Notes: generated by a model not told the origin, from the sequence alone. Counted from the stretch's first letter, positions 18,152 to 27,335 are shown. The stretch is 64,000 nucleotides of DNA from Methanoregulaceae archaeon PtaB.Bin056 (GCA_002067095.1 MVQD01000038.1:124188-188187), one strand, 5' to 3'. A program made the numbers and translations.

Positions 18152-19331
18152 GGATAATCTTCTCGGTGATACAGGTGATCCCGGCCAGGCCGTTGTCTAT
18201 GATTGCCTCGATGTCAGGGCTGATTGTACTTACCTCGACGCCTGGCCCAGGGAGAACCTGCACGCTTGCGACAAGTGGCTGATCTATCGGTTTTCCGATC
18301 TGGGAGAGGAGGCGAATGTAAATCTCCTCGATGCCGTCGACTTTTGCCACGCATTCCTGCGCGAGTTGCGTGGAGATGACGTTGTAAATCTTTCCTATGT
18401 GGTTGATGGGATTCTTTCCGCTGGTTGCCTCCATGCTCATCGGGCGGTTCGGGGTGATGAGACCGTTGCAGCGGTTCCCCCGCCCCACCGAACCGTCATC
18501 GCCCATCTCTGCAGATGTGCCAGTCACCGTCAAAAAGACGCTTCCCGTGTCGATATCATCTGCAGTGTTTATGGCGGCAACTACTTTTCTCGAGGTGTGC
18601 TGGCGTGCGACTTTGAGGACATGCTCCCTTAAGAGTTCCTTATACTCAAGATACTCGGGAAGGCCGGAGCAGTAGCGATCAACCATTGCGCAGCCAAGGG
18701 TGAGGGTGATGGTGTCACCGTCACGAAGCCCCATGATCTTGATGTCCTGTCCCACCACGGGGTGCAGGGGCCTGAAGGTATGGTCGATGTAATCGGAGAC
18801 TGCCTTGACGATGGTCTCGGTCTCGGAGAACGGCGCGTGCCCAACGCCAAACGAGGTATCATTGGCCCGTGGAGGGGTGTTCTGGCAGGGCTTGAAGACG
18901 TCCCTCAGGTCCGTTGAACCTGTTCCCAACCGACAGTCGACGATGATATCCCGTTCCATGTTGAGGTTGGTCAGGGTGTCCCGGAGGTATGCCCGGGCGG
19001 CTTCAACGGCTATTGCGTCGGTGGGAATGTTGATCCCGTTGAACTGCTTTGTTGCCCTGCCGTCGATCAGCATGTAGATGGGCCTGATGACCTTCCCACC
19101 CCCGTATTTTGGCTGGGACTCGCCGGCCACGATCTCTCCCTGGTCAGTGTTGTGATGCAGGATTGCCCCGCATTCCTCGAGGTATGCCTTCGAGAGAGCC
19201 CTGCTGATTGATTCTGCAATCCCATCGGCAAGGCTGTCTGGGTGGCCTATGCATTTACGCTCAACGAGTTCGATCTCCTGGCGTTCCAGCGGGATCTGGT
19301 GCAGTGCTTCGATCTTAATATTCCTTTTCAA
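18129..19331 (-). CDS. metK: S-adenosylmethionine synthetase, archaeal type
   Basis: The 400-residue enzyme makes AdoMet from methionine and ATP. It is the archaeal MAT family, distinct from bacterial MetK, as seen from VERKCIGHPDSLADGIAESIS, HHNTDQGEI, the Gly-rich YGGGKVIRP and GDDGSVGRGNR. I place the start at TTG 19331 (reading KRNIKIEALHQIPL) because GAGGG sits seven bases upstream and homologues begin there; an ATG 49 codons earlier yields residues unlike the family. The 3' end overlaps hisG. Confidence 0.93.
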   Translation of the reverse strand: MKRNIKIEALHQIPLERQEIELVERKCIGHPDSLADGIAESISRALSKAYLEECGAILHHNTDQGEIVAGESQPKYGGGKVIRPIYMLIDGRATKQFNGINIPTDAIAVEAARAYLRDTLTNLNMERDIIVDCRLGTGSTDLRDVFKPCQNTPPRANDTSFGVGHAPFSETETIVKAVSDYIDHTFRPLHPVVGQDIKIMGLRDGDTITLTLGCAMVDRYCSGLPEYLEYKELLREHVLKVARQHTSRKVVAAINTADDIDTGSVFLTVTGTSAEMGDDGSVGRGNRCNGLITPNRPMSMEATSGKNPINHIGKIYNVISTQLAQECVAKVDGIEEIYIRLLSQIGKPIDQPLVASVQVLPGPGVEVSTISPDIEAIIDNGLAGITCITEKIIRGEIKTF

Positions 19332-19620
19332 TGAAATCCCTCGATCACCGGACGCGTAATCATTAATAAAACGACGGTAAGTAACATAATCATTCCTTTT
19401 GAATCCCGGCCTCTCCTGCAACGACACGCAGGGAATACGACGGGATGGACATGGATACACATTCAGGAACGAGCGCAATCATCTCCGGCCTCACCGGTCG
19501 GGCATAGCCCAGATTACCAGGTCCATGCCGCAGGCAGCCCGATGGGACCTTTCCCGTTCCATCTGCCATTCGTTTCATGGACTCGACTCCAGGTTGGCGG
19601 AGAGAGATGAAGAGGGATTC

Positions 19621-20475
19621 CTACTTCCTCCGGAAGAGCCATCCCAGCACCCTCTTCTTCTCCTTTGTCTTGGCTCCCGGGGCTTCATCGATTAATTTTT
19701 TTGGCTGGACAGGCACGTGCGGAATTCCGGGCGCCTGTGCCTGGTGTATCCTCGTCCCGCAATAGGGACAGAAATTTGCATTCATCGGCAACCGGTGGCC
19801 GCAGTGATAGCAGAACTGTATCTGTGTGATTGCAGCGCCCTCTGCAGCGGTAACTCTCCCGGGCGGCTCGGGCTCCCTCTGCCGCGCCGGGACAAAAACG
19901 CCGCCACCCCTCTCTTCCCTCGTCTGCATTCCGGGTTGCGCGGAAATGGCGGAAAAGGGTTCCACCGTGGTCTTTTCAGGGTACACAATCGTCTCTGAGA
20001 GCGCCCTGGCCTCGGCCGATATCGCCGGGGTGGGAGGTGAGGATGCCCCGGGGATCGGGGCTTCCTTTTGCTTCGCCCGTACCTGGCCATGCCTGATCAG
20101 GTGCATCCACTCCTCAGCCTGCGGCAGGCGGTCTGCGCCCGTGTGCACAAATGTCATCTTCATGGTTCGGACGTCATCGTCAGATGTGCGGATCGAGAGC
20201 ACGAGGATTGGCTCCTGGGCAGGGGAATGTTCGAGGTAGGTATCGACTACTGACCCGATGGGGATCTCTTTTGCGGTGACGCCGGGGGTCTTCTCGGCCT
20301 GGTCGGTAAGAAAGAGCCGCGTGTCCGTGAGATAGGCATCGAACCTGAACTTCTTTATCTGGATATCCGGGGTATAGATAAGGAGTTCTTCGCCAGGCCT
20401 CAGGTACCGTTCGGGGCCCTGGGGCTCCTCCTCTCCGGTCATGGAATCGTAGCCGGGATATGAGTGATCGGTCAT
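19621..20475 (-). CDS. PH-like plus zinc-ribbon protein of unknown function
   Basis: The 284-residue protein has two recognisable parts. Residues about 20-135 (RYLRPGEELLIYTPDIQIKKF, AYLTDTRLFLTD) resemble a bacterial PH/GRAM-like beta-domain. After a low-complexity Pro/Glu-rich linker, a zinc ribbon follows at about 223-245 (CYHCGHRLPMNANFCPYCGTRI) with two CxxC pairs. The C-terminus is strongly basic (KTKEKKRVLGWLFRRK). No membrane segment is present. It is probably a regulatory or scaffolding protein. The spacer 19332-19620 upstream of metK holds no supported gene. Confidence 0.75.
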   Translation of the reverse strand: MTDHSYPGYDSMTGEEEPQGPERYLRPGEELLIYTPDIQIKKFRFDAYLTDTRLFLTDQAEKTPGVTAKEIPIGSVVDTYLEHSPAQEPILVLSIRTSDDDVRTMKMTFVHTGADRLPQAEEWMHLIRHGQVRAKQKEAPIPGASSPPTPAISAEARALSETIVYPEKTTVEPFSAISAQPGMQTREERGGGVFVPARQREPEPPGRVTAAEGAAITQIQFCYHCGHRLPMNANFCPYCGTRIHQAQAPGIPHVPVQPKKLIDEAPGAKTKEKKRVLGWLFRRK

Positions 20476-20561
20476 CTTTCCTCCGAAAGAGAGTTATTAG
20501 TGAGGTACTCCGTGATGGGTTAAATGGTTTCCAGGTGAAGTGATCCAAAATCCGGGAGAGA

Positions 20562-21428
20562 TCAGAGGATCTCCCGGATCAGGCGCGGGACTTCAGAAGG
20601 CCGGGAGGCTACCGGCACACCCATCTGCCTGAGCCTTGCGATCTTCGAGCGGGCGTCTCCCTCGCCCCCCTCTATGATAGCCCCCGCATGCCCCATCCGC
20701 TTCTCTGGGGGTGCGGAGATGCCCGCGATGTACGCGGCGATGGGCAGGTCGGTTGCCCTTGCCCCTTCCTCCTCGAGCGACCCTCCCACCTCGCCGAGTA
20801 TCACCACTGCCTTTGTCTGGTCGTCCTCTTCGAAGCGCCGGAGCACGTCCCGGAAAGTCTGGCCAATCACTGGGTCCCCCCCGATACCAACAATGGTGCT
20901 CTGCCCGAGCCCTGCTCGCGTGAGCTGGTCAACGATCTCGTAGGTGAGCGTGCCGCTCCTCGATATGACACCTATGTGCCCGCGCGAGGAGAGATGGACC
21001 GGCATGATCCCCATCTTGATCTCACCAGGAGACAGGAGTCCCGGGCAATTGGGGCCAATCACGTCGCAGCCATGAATCCTCGCATATGAGATTGCCTTCA
21101 TGGTGTCGTGTACCGGGATATGCTCAGTGATTGCGACAACGAGAGAGAGCCCGGCGCTTGCAGCCTCCATGATGGAGTCTCCTGCGGCAAAACCCGGGAC
21201 GAAGAGAACGCTTGCGCTCGCGTCGTGCTCTTTCAGGGCCTCACGTATGCTGTTGTAGACCGGAACGCCTGCGACCTCCTGGCCCGCTTTCCCGGGCGTC
21301 ACGCCGGCAACCACTCCCTTCCCGCCTACCTTGCGGGCATATTCATTCATGAGCGCGATATGGAAAGCTCCCTGTTTCCCCGTCGCACCGGTGACGATCA
21401 CACCCGTATTCCTGTCTCCGTAGATCAC
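20562..21428 (-). CDS. sucD: Succinyl-CoA synthetase, alpha subunit
   Basis: The 288-residue CoA-binding subunit has the VTGATGKQGAFHIALM nucleotide fold, the GPNCPGLLSPG loop, and RMGHAGAIIEGGEGDARSKI with the catalytic phospho-His. It forms succinyl-CoA from succinate, CoA and ATP, or the reverse. It is the last gene of the fum-kor-suc block and overlaps sucC by four bases (ATGA). Confidence 0.96.
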   Translation of the reverse strand: MIYGDRNTGVIVTGATGKQGAFHIALMNEYARKVGGKGVVAGVTPGKAGQEVAGVPVYNSIREALKEHDASASVLFVPGFAAGDSIMEAASAGLSLVVAITEHIPVHDTMKAISYARIHGCDVIGPNCPGLLSPGEIKMGIMPVHLSSRGHIGVISRSGTLTYEIVDQLTRAGLGQSTIVGIGGDPVIGQTFRDVLRRFEEDDQTKAVVILGEVGGSLEEEGARATDLPIAAYIAGISAPPEKRMGHAGAIIEGGEGDARSKIARLRQMGVPVASRPSEVPRLIREIL

Positions 21429-22510
21429 TGCACCGCCTCCACTGCCGCCTTCACTGCCTGCTCCATGCTCTCCATCATGCGGTACCCCCTGCCGTCAAGG
21501 ATCTGCCGGCCCTCTGCCTCGTTAGTGCCGGCAAGCCTCACGATCACGGGCTGGACAACCCCCGCACTGATGATGCCCCTCGCGACCTCGTCACACCTGG
21601 TGATCCCCCCGAGAAGGTTGACAACGATCACTTTCACGGACGGATCTGCGGCCACGAGCTTGACTGCATGCATCACCCGCTCCTGGTCCGCTCCGCCTCC
21701 CACATCGAGGAAGTTCGCGGCCTTTCCGTCGTAATACTCTATAAGGTCGAGAGTGGCCATGGTGAGGCCGGCGCCGTTGCCGATCACCCCGATATCCCCT
21801 TTCAGTGGAACGTAGGAGAACCCGTGCTTCTCGGCTTCCCGCTCCCTCTCGGTGAGATCCCTGTTCAGGGTGATACCCTGGCGGGAGAGGGCGTTGTCAT
21901 CGATGATCAGCTTTGCATCTGCGGCAAATATTCCGGAAGGTGTTACGACCAGGGGATTGATCTCTGCAAGCAGGGCGTCCTTTTCGCAGAATACCCGGAA
22001 GAGCTTGTTGAGTACGCTCCCGATCTCTTTAGGCGAAGAGCCGAGCAAATCCCTGATCATGAAAGGGGGGATATCCCGCATAAGGAGGGGGAGCGATGCC
22101 TTTCGCAACGCATCAGGATTCTCCTTCGCCAGGGTCTCAATGTCCACACCTCCCTGGTCGGTAAAGAGAATAAGTGCCTGTTTCGTGGAACGGTCGATGG
22201 CGATGCTTGCATAATATTCCTTCTGGATATCGAGATACTCTACGGCGAGCACTTCCCGTACTGGAATGCCCTTGATATCTTTTTTGAAGAGCTCCGCTGC
22301 AAGGCGCTCTCCATTCGAGGGACTGGCCACGACGATACCACCTGATTTTCCACGCCCACCGACTTCCACCTGTGCCTTCAGCACGAACCGGTCGCCCAGT
22401 TCCCCCATCCTGGGACCGAGCTCATCAGGGGAGCGGAGGAGGAATCCCTTCGGGACAGGGATCCCATGCTCCCCGAATATCTTCATGGCCTCATGTTCAC
22501 GCAGTTTCAT
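21425..22510 (-). CDS. sucC: Succinyl-CoA synthetase, beta subunit (ADP-forming)
   Basis: This 361-residue ATP-grasp subunit begins MKLREHEAMKIFGEHGIPVPKG, has the FVLKAQVEVGGRGKSGGIV nucleotide-binding strand, AEINPLVVTPSG near the Mg site and the GDIGVIGNGAGLTMATLDLI loop and INLLGGITRCDEVA-like CoA contact near the end. It is co-translated with sucD (ATGA) and with korC (ATGA), showing that succinyl-CoA formation is tied to the ferredoxin-dependent 2-oxoglutarate synthase. Confidence 0.96.
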   Translation of the reverse strand: MKLREHEAMKIFGEHGIPVPKGFLLRSPDELGPRMGELGDRFVLKAQVEVGGRGKSGGIVVASPSNGERLAAELFKKDIKGIPVREVLAVEYLDIQKEYYASIAIDRSTKQALILFTDQGGVDIETLAKENPDALRKASLPLLMRDIPPFMIRDLLGSSPKEIGSVLNKLFRVFCEKDALLAEINPLVVTPSGIFAADAKLIIDDNALSRQGITLNRDLTEREREAEKHGFSYVPLKGDIGVIGNGAGLTMATLDLIEYYDGKAANFLDVGGGADQERVMHAVKLVAADPSVKVIVVNLLGGITRCDEVARGIISAGVVQPVIVRLAGTNEAEGRQILDGRGYRMMESMEQAVKAAVEAVQ

Positions 22511-23046
22511 TGTATCATTCCTTTCTCTGCAAGTTCAAATCCGAGTTTCATGGCTTTCAGGTTCAGCGATTCGGTACCTTTTGGCACGGAGTCGAGGATC
22601 GCCTTCTCGATCGCCTCCTCTCTTACCACGCGGGTGGTCTTCACAAGCGCTCCCAGCATGATGATGTTGGCCACGATATCACGCCCAAGGGTCTGCTTCG
22701 CTTCGCGGGTCGCCGGGATCTCGATGTACCGGCAGCCGGGCCTGGAGTGCACAAGGGACGAGTCAAGGACCATCACCGCATCGTTCCTGGCGTGAACACC
22801 ATACTTCTCGTATCCTTCCTGGGACATGATCACGAAGATGTCGGGCTCGGTCACTTTTGGATAGAGGATCGGCTCGTCATCGATGATTACGGCACTCATG
22901 GAAGCCCCGCCCCGCGCTTCGGGCCCGTAGACCTGTGTCTGGACCGCATAATTACCGTCGTACATCACTGCGGCCCTGCCGAGGATCACAGCCGACAGGA
23001 TGATCCCCTGGCCTCCGAACCCCGAGAACCGCACCTCGTGCCTCAT
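22507..23046 (-). CDS. korC: 2-Oxoglutarate:ferredoxin oxidoreductase, gamma subunit
   Basis: The 179-residue subunit shows the gamma-family opening RFSGFGGQGIILSAVILGRAA, followed by QVYGPEARGGASMSAVIID and PDIFVIMSQEGYEKY. In the four-subunit enzyme it contributes to CoA and substrate handling. ATGA overlaps join it to korB and sucC. Confidence 0.94.
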   Translation of the reverse strand: MRHEVRFSGFGGQGIILSAVILGRAAVMYDGNYAVQTQVYGPEARGGASMSAVIIDDEPILYPKVTEPDIFVIMSQEGYEKYGVHARNDAVMVLDSSLVHSRPGCRYIEIPATREAKQTLGRDIVANIIMLGALVKTTRVVREEAIEKAILDSVPKGTESLNLKAMKLGFELAEKGMIQ

Positions 23047-23837
23047 CGCCTCACCCCCATGGCCGGCCGATCGCGCCTGATCAGGTCGCCAAGGAGAATC
23101 GCGTCAGCGGGGATGGGGAGCCCCTCATCCCGGAGCCTGTGTGCCTTCTGCACCAGGATGCCGTGGGTCTTGAAATACTCGACCTGGTCCATCACCTGGC
23201 GGAACCTGTTCCTTCTCCCGTAATTGGTGGGGCACTGGACGAGCGCCTCGATAAAAGAGAACCCCGGTATTTTGAGCCCTTCATGGATGGACCGTGTCAG
23301 TTCCTTTACGTGAAACGAGGTCCATCGCGAGACAAAATTCGCCCCCGCTGCAGAGGCAAGTTCGCAGAGATCGAAAGCAGGTTCCTGGGATCCATAGGGG
23401 GTGGTGGTCGAGAGCGCCCCATACGGGGTTGTCGGGCTTCCCTGCCCGCCGGTCATCCCGTATATCTGGTTGTTCATGCAGACCACGGTGAGATCGATAT
23501 TCCTCCGGCAGGCATGGATGAAGTGGTTGCCCCCGATGGCCGCAAGGTCCCCATCCCCCGTGAAGACGATAACATGCAGGTCCGGGTTCGCCATCTTTAT
23601 GCCAGTCGCGAATGCGAGCGCCCTGCCATGGGTGGTGTGGAGCGAATCGGTCATGATATATCCCGGAGCGCGCGAGGAGCACCCGATCCCGGAGACAAAG
23701 ACCGTCTCCTCCTTTTTCCAGCCCATCCGGTCAACGGCACTGAGGGTGCAGTTGATCACGGTCCCGTTCCCGCATCCTGCGCAATAGATGTGAGGGAGGC
23801 GGTCCGCCCGAAGCCAGTCGGAATACGTCATCGCCAT
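23043..23837 (-). CDS. korB: 2-Oxoglutarate:ferredoxin oxidoreductase, beta subunit
   Basis: The 264-residue subunit binds thiamine diphosphate and an iron-sulfur cluster. It has the conserved PHIYCAGCGNGTV (CxxC), SGIGCSSRAPGY, the ThDP motif FTGDGDLAAIGGNHFIHACRRN and the QIYGMTGGQGSPTTP substrate loop. CoA-dependent 2-oxoglutarate formation from succinyl-CoA, CO2 and reduced ferredoxin is the expected direction. It overlaps korA by ten bases. Confidence 0.95.
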   Translation of the reverse strand: MAMTYSDWLRADRLPHIYCAGCGNGTVINCTLSAVDRMGWKKEETVFVSGIGCSSRAPGYIMTDSLHTTHGRALAFATGIKMANPDLHVIVFTGDGDLAAIGGNHFIHACRRNIDLTVVCMNNQIYGMTGGQGSPTTPYGALSTTTPYGSQEPAFDLCELASAAGANFVSRWTSFHVKELTRSIHEGLKIPGFSFIEALVQCPTNYGRRNRFRQVMDQVEYFKTHGILVQKAHRLRDEGLPIPADAILLGDLIRRDRPAMGVRR

Positions 23838-24928
23838 GCCTCCACGGCCTTCTTGAGCTCGGCCGGGGTATGGAGGGCTCCCCCGAATCTGGGGAGCGGG
23901 ACCACGGGAATGCAGGTATGCCGTTCAATCTCCCTTGCCATCTGACCGAGGTTCTGCTCCGGCACGAGGAAGACCTTTGCATCCGGGAACTCTTCGAGGG
24001 CCTTCTCGGAAAACGGCCAGACCAGGCGGAACCTGAGGTGGCCGATTCGCTCATCCGGGTTGTCATGGAGCACCTGCTCCACCGTCCTTGCGGGGGACCC
24101 GTAGGTAATGAAGACCACCTCGGCATCCGGGTTCGCGACACGGTAATCGGCGATATCGTGGCGTGCGGACTCGACCTTTGCAACCAGCCGCTTCACCAGG
24201 TCCTCGTGGAGGCTCGGGCTGGTGGCACAGGGGTAGCCCCGCTCGTCGTGGGTGAGGCCCGTCACGTGGACGCCGTACCCCTTTCCGAACTGGGGAAATC
24301 CCGGGATCATGTCCTCACCGGCCCGGAAGGGGAGGGCGCCTGCAGTGAGGGGTTTTCGTTCTTCGCGCGGCACGCTGTCCGGGATCTCGATCCTCTCCCT
24401 CATGTGACCGATGATCTCGTCGGCCATGAGGAACGCCGGTACGCGGAACCTCTCCGCGAGGTTGAACGCTTTCACCGTCAGCTCGAACATCTCCTGCACG
24501 CTCGCGGGCGAGAGGGCGATGATGCTGTAGTCGCCGTGGGATCCGAACCGGCACTGGAGCATGTCAGCCTGCGCAGACATGGTAGGTTGCCCTGTCGACG
24601 GGCCTCCCCGCTGGATGTTGACGAGGACGCAGGGGGTCTCGGTCATCACCGCAAACCCGATGTTCTCCATCATCAGGGAGAATCCGGGACCGCTTGTTGC
24701 GGTCATTGCCCTCGCCCCTGTCCATGATGCTCCGATCACCGAGGCAATCCCGGCAATCTCATCCTCCATCTGGATAAACACTCCCCCTACCTTGGGGAGC
24801 TTTGCTGCCATGTGCTCGGCAATCTCGGTAGAGGGTGTGATAGGGTACCCTCCGAAGAAGCGGCACCCGGCTGCAAGCGCACCCTCTGCACAGGCCGTGT
24901 TGCCCTGCATGAAGTCAATTCTGGTCAA
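23828..24928 (-). CDS. korA: 2-Oxoglutarate:ferredoxin oxidoreductase, alpha subunit
   Basis: The 366-residue subunit starts at TTG 24928, which overlaps the korD stop as TTGA, and reads TRIDFMQGNTACAEGALAAGCRFFGGYPITPSTEIAEHM, the standard alpha N terminus. An ATG six codons on is an alternative. The conserved ATSGPGFSLMMENIGFA and GGPSTGQPTMSAQAD loops are intact, and the C-terminal domain ends near the korB ATG. Confidence 0.94.
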   Translation of the reverse strand: MTRIDFMQGNTACAEGALAAGCRFFGGYPITPSTEIAEHMAAKLPKVGGVFIQMEDEIAGIASVIGASWTGARAMTATSGPGFSLMMENIGFAVMTETPCVLVNIQRGGPSTGQPTMSAQADMLQCRFGSHGDYSIIALSPASVQEMFELTVKAFNLAERFRVPAFLMADEIIGHMRERIEIPDSVPREERKPLTAGALPFRAGEDMIPGFPQFGKGYGVHVTGLTHDERGYPCATSPSLHEDLVKRLVAKVESARHDIADYRVANPDAEVVFITYGSPARTVEQVLHDNPDERIGHLRFRLVWPFSEKALEEFPDAKVFLVPEQNLGQMAREIERHTCIPVVPLPRFGGALHTPAELKKAVEAWR

Positions 24929-25197
24929 AACTCGATCGCCACCTTCCGGGCCTCGCCTGGCTTCTCTTCTACCCACGAGATCGCCTGGTCCGGGCATATC
25001 ATCTGGCACATCCCGCAGAGTGTGCGACCGTAGAGGGCCTGCAGGCGGCAGTTCGCGCAGCGTTCGGGGCGGTCAAGTTCGGGAACCACGATACCGCGGG
25101 CATTTGGTTTCGTTCCCGGTCGAAATATCCGGTACGGGCAGACCATCGTGCAGAGGTTGCACCCCTTGCACCTCCTTTCATCGATCACCAGCCTCAT
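24925..25197 (-). CDS. korD: 2-Oxoglutarate:ferredoxin oxidoreductase, ferredoxin-like delta subunit
   Basis: This is a 90-residue protein with two [4Fe-4S] binding motifs: CKGCNLCTMVCP (about 10-21) and, after an insertion with further cysteines (CANCRLQ), CGMCQMICPDQAI (about 61-73). It passes electrons between ferredoxin and the catalytic subunits. It lies between fumB and korA with four-base overlaps at both sides. Confidence 0.93.
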   Translation of the reverse strand: MRLVIDERRCKGCNLCTMVCPYRIFRPGTKPNARGIVVPELDRPERCANCRLQALYGRTLCGMCQMICPDQAISWVEEKPGEARKVAIEF

Positions 25198-25760
25198 GCA
25201 GGAGTCTCCTTCTTTGGTGAGAACCTCTTTCTGAACTCTGCCTGTGCATTCCTGTGCACACCCTCAAAGATATCATTTCCGGCCGCATCAATCCCCACCA
25301 CGAGGGGAAGGCGGTCGAGTTCGATGACCCAGACGGCTTCTGCCATCCCGAGGTCCTCGAAAAAAACTCCCTTCAGGGTCATCCTCGAGGCCGCAAGCGC
25401 AGCACAGCCGCCGGTGAACGCCAGGTACACCCCGCGGCCCTTCAGCTGGTCTGCCACCTGCCTGCTCATTCCCCCTTTCCCCACCAGGGCGCGGACACCT
25501 CTCTCTATCAGGAAGCCGGAGAGCGAGTTCATGCGGGCAGAAGTGGTGGGGCCCGCGGCAATCACCCTCTGCCCCTGGATAACCGGGCCGCAGTGGTAAA
25601 TCACGGCTCCATGGGGGTCAAACGGGATACCCTCCTCAATCATCCTGAGATGCGCCTCGTCCCTTGCAGTATACACTGTCCCCGAGAGGGTGACACGGTC
25701 ACCTGCGCGGAGCATGAGCACTTCGTGGGAGAGGGGGGTGCAGAGGTCCATGATGCTCAA
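25194..25760 (-). CDS. fumB: Class I fumarate hydratase, beta (C-terminal) subunit
   Basis: The 188-residue subunit corresponds to the C-terminal part of class I fumarases: LSHEVLMLRAGDRVTLSGTVYTARDEAH, IYHCGPVIQ, AAGPTTSARMNSL, VGKGGMS, and AFTGGCAAL. I place the start at TTG 25760, overlapping the fumA stop as TTGA with GGAGGTG before it; a longer frame reaching upstream overlaps fumA extensively and is unlikely. It completes the catalytic unit with fumA. Confidence 0.92.
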   Translation of the reverse strand: MSIMDLCTPLSHEVLMLRAGDRVTLSGTVYTARDEAHLRMIEEGIPFDPHGAVIYHCGPVIQGQRVIAAGPTTSARMNSLSGFLIERGVRALVGKGGMSRQVADQLKGRGVYLAFTGGCAALAASRMTLKGVFFEDLGMAEAVWVIELDRLPLVVGIDAAGNDIFEGVHRNAQAEFRKRFSPKKETPA

Positions 25761-26593
25761 CACGGCACCTCCACCGTTGCCCGGCGGCATGCCCAGCACT
25801 GGACATTCACCGCGACAGGGAGAGATGCCGTATGGCACCCTGCGGTCTTCACCTTGACTGCGAGTGCGGTGGTCCTCCCCCCGACACCCATCGGCCCGAT
25901 GCCGAGCGCATTTACCGCTGCCAGGATCTCCTTTTCGTAGGGTGTCATCGTGTCAATGGGCTCGAGCAGCGCCTCCTTTGCAAGTGCCGCGGCACCATCG
26001 AATGTCCCTCCAATCCCCACGCCGAGAACGACCGGCGGGCATGGCTTGCCTCCTGCGATCAGCATCGTCTCGGCCACGAACTTCGGAATCAGCCCACGCT
26101 CAGAGGGGAGCATCATCGCGATCCGGGACATGTTCTCTGCCCCTGCACCCTTGGGCAGTACCGTGATGGTGAGGCGGTCGCCCGGCCGCACATGAACGAC
26201 GGGCATCCCTTCCCCGGTATTGTCCCCGGTATTTTCCCTGGTGAGAGGCCCGACCACGTTAGGGCGGAGCGGTATCTCTCTGGTCGCACTCCTCACCCCT
26301 TCTGCAATCGCTTCGTATATCCCGTTGTTGAGCGGGACATGTGGCGGCATGGTGAGGTAGATCACTGGGACCCCCGTGTCCTGGCAGATGGGCACCGAGA
26401 GTGCCTCTGCCATCTCCAGGTTGGCAAGGATATTTGCAAGTTCTCCCCTGGCAACCTCGCTCGTCTCGTGCTCTTCTGCGGTCCGGATGGCCTGTTTCAC
26501 GTCTGGAGGAAGGGTGATCTCTGCCTGCCGGAATGCCTCGCAGGTAGCACGGGTGATGGCTGCGAGGAGTGCGGGGTCCGGGGATGGGATCAT
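25757..26593 (-). CDS. fumA: Class I fumarate hydratase, alpha (N-terminal) subunit
   Basis: The 278-residue subunit holds the iron-sulfur catalytic core of class I fumarase. Visible family elements include VPICQDTGVPVIYL, RPNVVGPLTRENTGDNTGEGMPVVH, LPKGAGAENMSR, and the GVGIGGTFDGAAALAKEALL region. It interconverts malate and fumarate. It is the first gene of the fum-kor-suc run. Its start, ATG 26593, is followed within a few bases by the minus-strand spacer with no competing gene. Confidence 0.94.
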   Translation of the reverse strand: MIPSPDPALLAAITRATCEAFRQAEITLPPDVKQAIRTAEEHETSEVARGELANILANLEMAEALSVPICQDTGVPVIYLTMPPHVPLNNGIYEAIAEGVRSATREIPLRPNVVGPLTRENTGDNTGEGMPVVHVRPGDRLTITVLPKGAGAENMSRIAMMLPSERGLIPKFVAETMLIAGGKPCPPVVLGVGIGGTFDGAAALAKEALLEPIDTMTPYEKEILAAVNALGIGPMGVGGRTTALAVKVKTAGCHTASLPVAVNVQCWACRRATVEVPC

Positions 26594-26798
26594 ATTAAGA
26601 TAAATTTTGGTCTAGACGGGAATATACATTGTGATACGACGTGATCAAAGAGAGATATCCTCGCCCGGACACTATGACCTCTCTACTCATTGTGCACACA
26701 TCATTGCCTCCCCCCATGCATGAGGAATATCCGGGGAGGTTCTCCTGTAACCTCTGCGGGAAAAATCGATATAAAAAAGGGATGGTATCCGGAAAAAA

Positions 26799-27335
26799 TT
26801 ATGCCTGCTGGGGTGCCGGGGATTCGGGGACCATCTTCTCTGATACGGTGATAAAGGATGGGGAGGGGAGTTTGTGACCGCCAGACCTGAGTGCAGTCTT
26901 CACCTGGGCAAGGTACTGCGGAGTGGTATAGACTGTAAAGATCTCCTGCCCGGGTGCGACCCGTGCGGCAGTCCCGACCGCTTTACCAAACGAGAGCCTC
27001 ATTCCCTCTGAGACACGGTCCGCCCCCGCCCCTGTGGCCTGCTTGTTCTCACGCAGCACGTGGTGGGGGTAGACACGGAGCTTTAAGCGGTAGTTCATCC
27101 TTCCGAGGTCCTTTATCAGGTGACGGTTGATGGTGATGCGTGCAGCCTCAAGCGCGGTATGGCGGATCTGGCAGGCCTCCTCCACCGCGATACTGATAGC
27201 CATCGGGAACTCCTGGGAGAGGTTCCCCATGTCGAACTGCACCACTTTGCTGCCGGGCACCCCGCCCATGTACTCCCTGCGGGTATAGGCTTTCTTTGAG
27301 ATGTTCCTGTACATCTTCCCTGGTTTTCTTACCAT
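26799..27335 (-). CDS. rpl10e: 50S ribosomal protein L10e (L16 family)
   Basis: The 178-residue protein matches archaeal L10e: [85 protein letters not shown]. It contacts 23S rRNA near the tRNA acceptor sites and helps subunit maturation. It stands alone, between fumA and an ABC transporter. The 26594-26798 spacer shows no gene. Confidence 0.96.
   Translation of the reverse strand: MVRKPGKMYRNISKKAYTRREYMGGVPGSKVVQFDMGNLSQEFPMAISIAVEEACQIRHTALEAARITINRHLIKDLGRMNYRLKLRVYPHHVLRENKQATGAGADRVSEGMRLSFGKAVGTAARVAPGQEIFTVYTTPQYLAQVKTALRSGGHKLPSPSFITVSEKMVPESPAPQQA

Noticed and set aside
19332..19478. N-terminal extension of metK from ATG 19478
   Set aside because: The 49 extra residues are unlike the MAT family and TTG 19331 has a good ribosome site.
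20688..21734. Plus-strand frames over sucD and sucC
   Set aside because: Antisense shadows of the synthetase subunits.
23870..24727. Plus-strand frame of 285 codons over korA
   Set aside because: Antisense shadow; no family features.
25761..25838. N-terminal extension of fumB into fumA
   Set aside because: It would overlap fumA by 80 bases and is unlike the family; TTG 25760 fits the coupling pattern.
25832..26644. Plus-strand frame of 270 codons over fumA
   Set aside because: Antisense to fumarase; His/Cys-rich by chance.
26641..26877. Plus-strand frame near the end of L10e
   Set aside because: Overlaps L10e antisense; no features.
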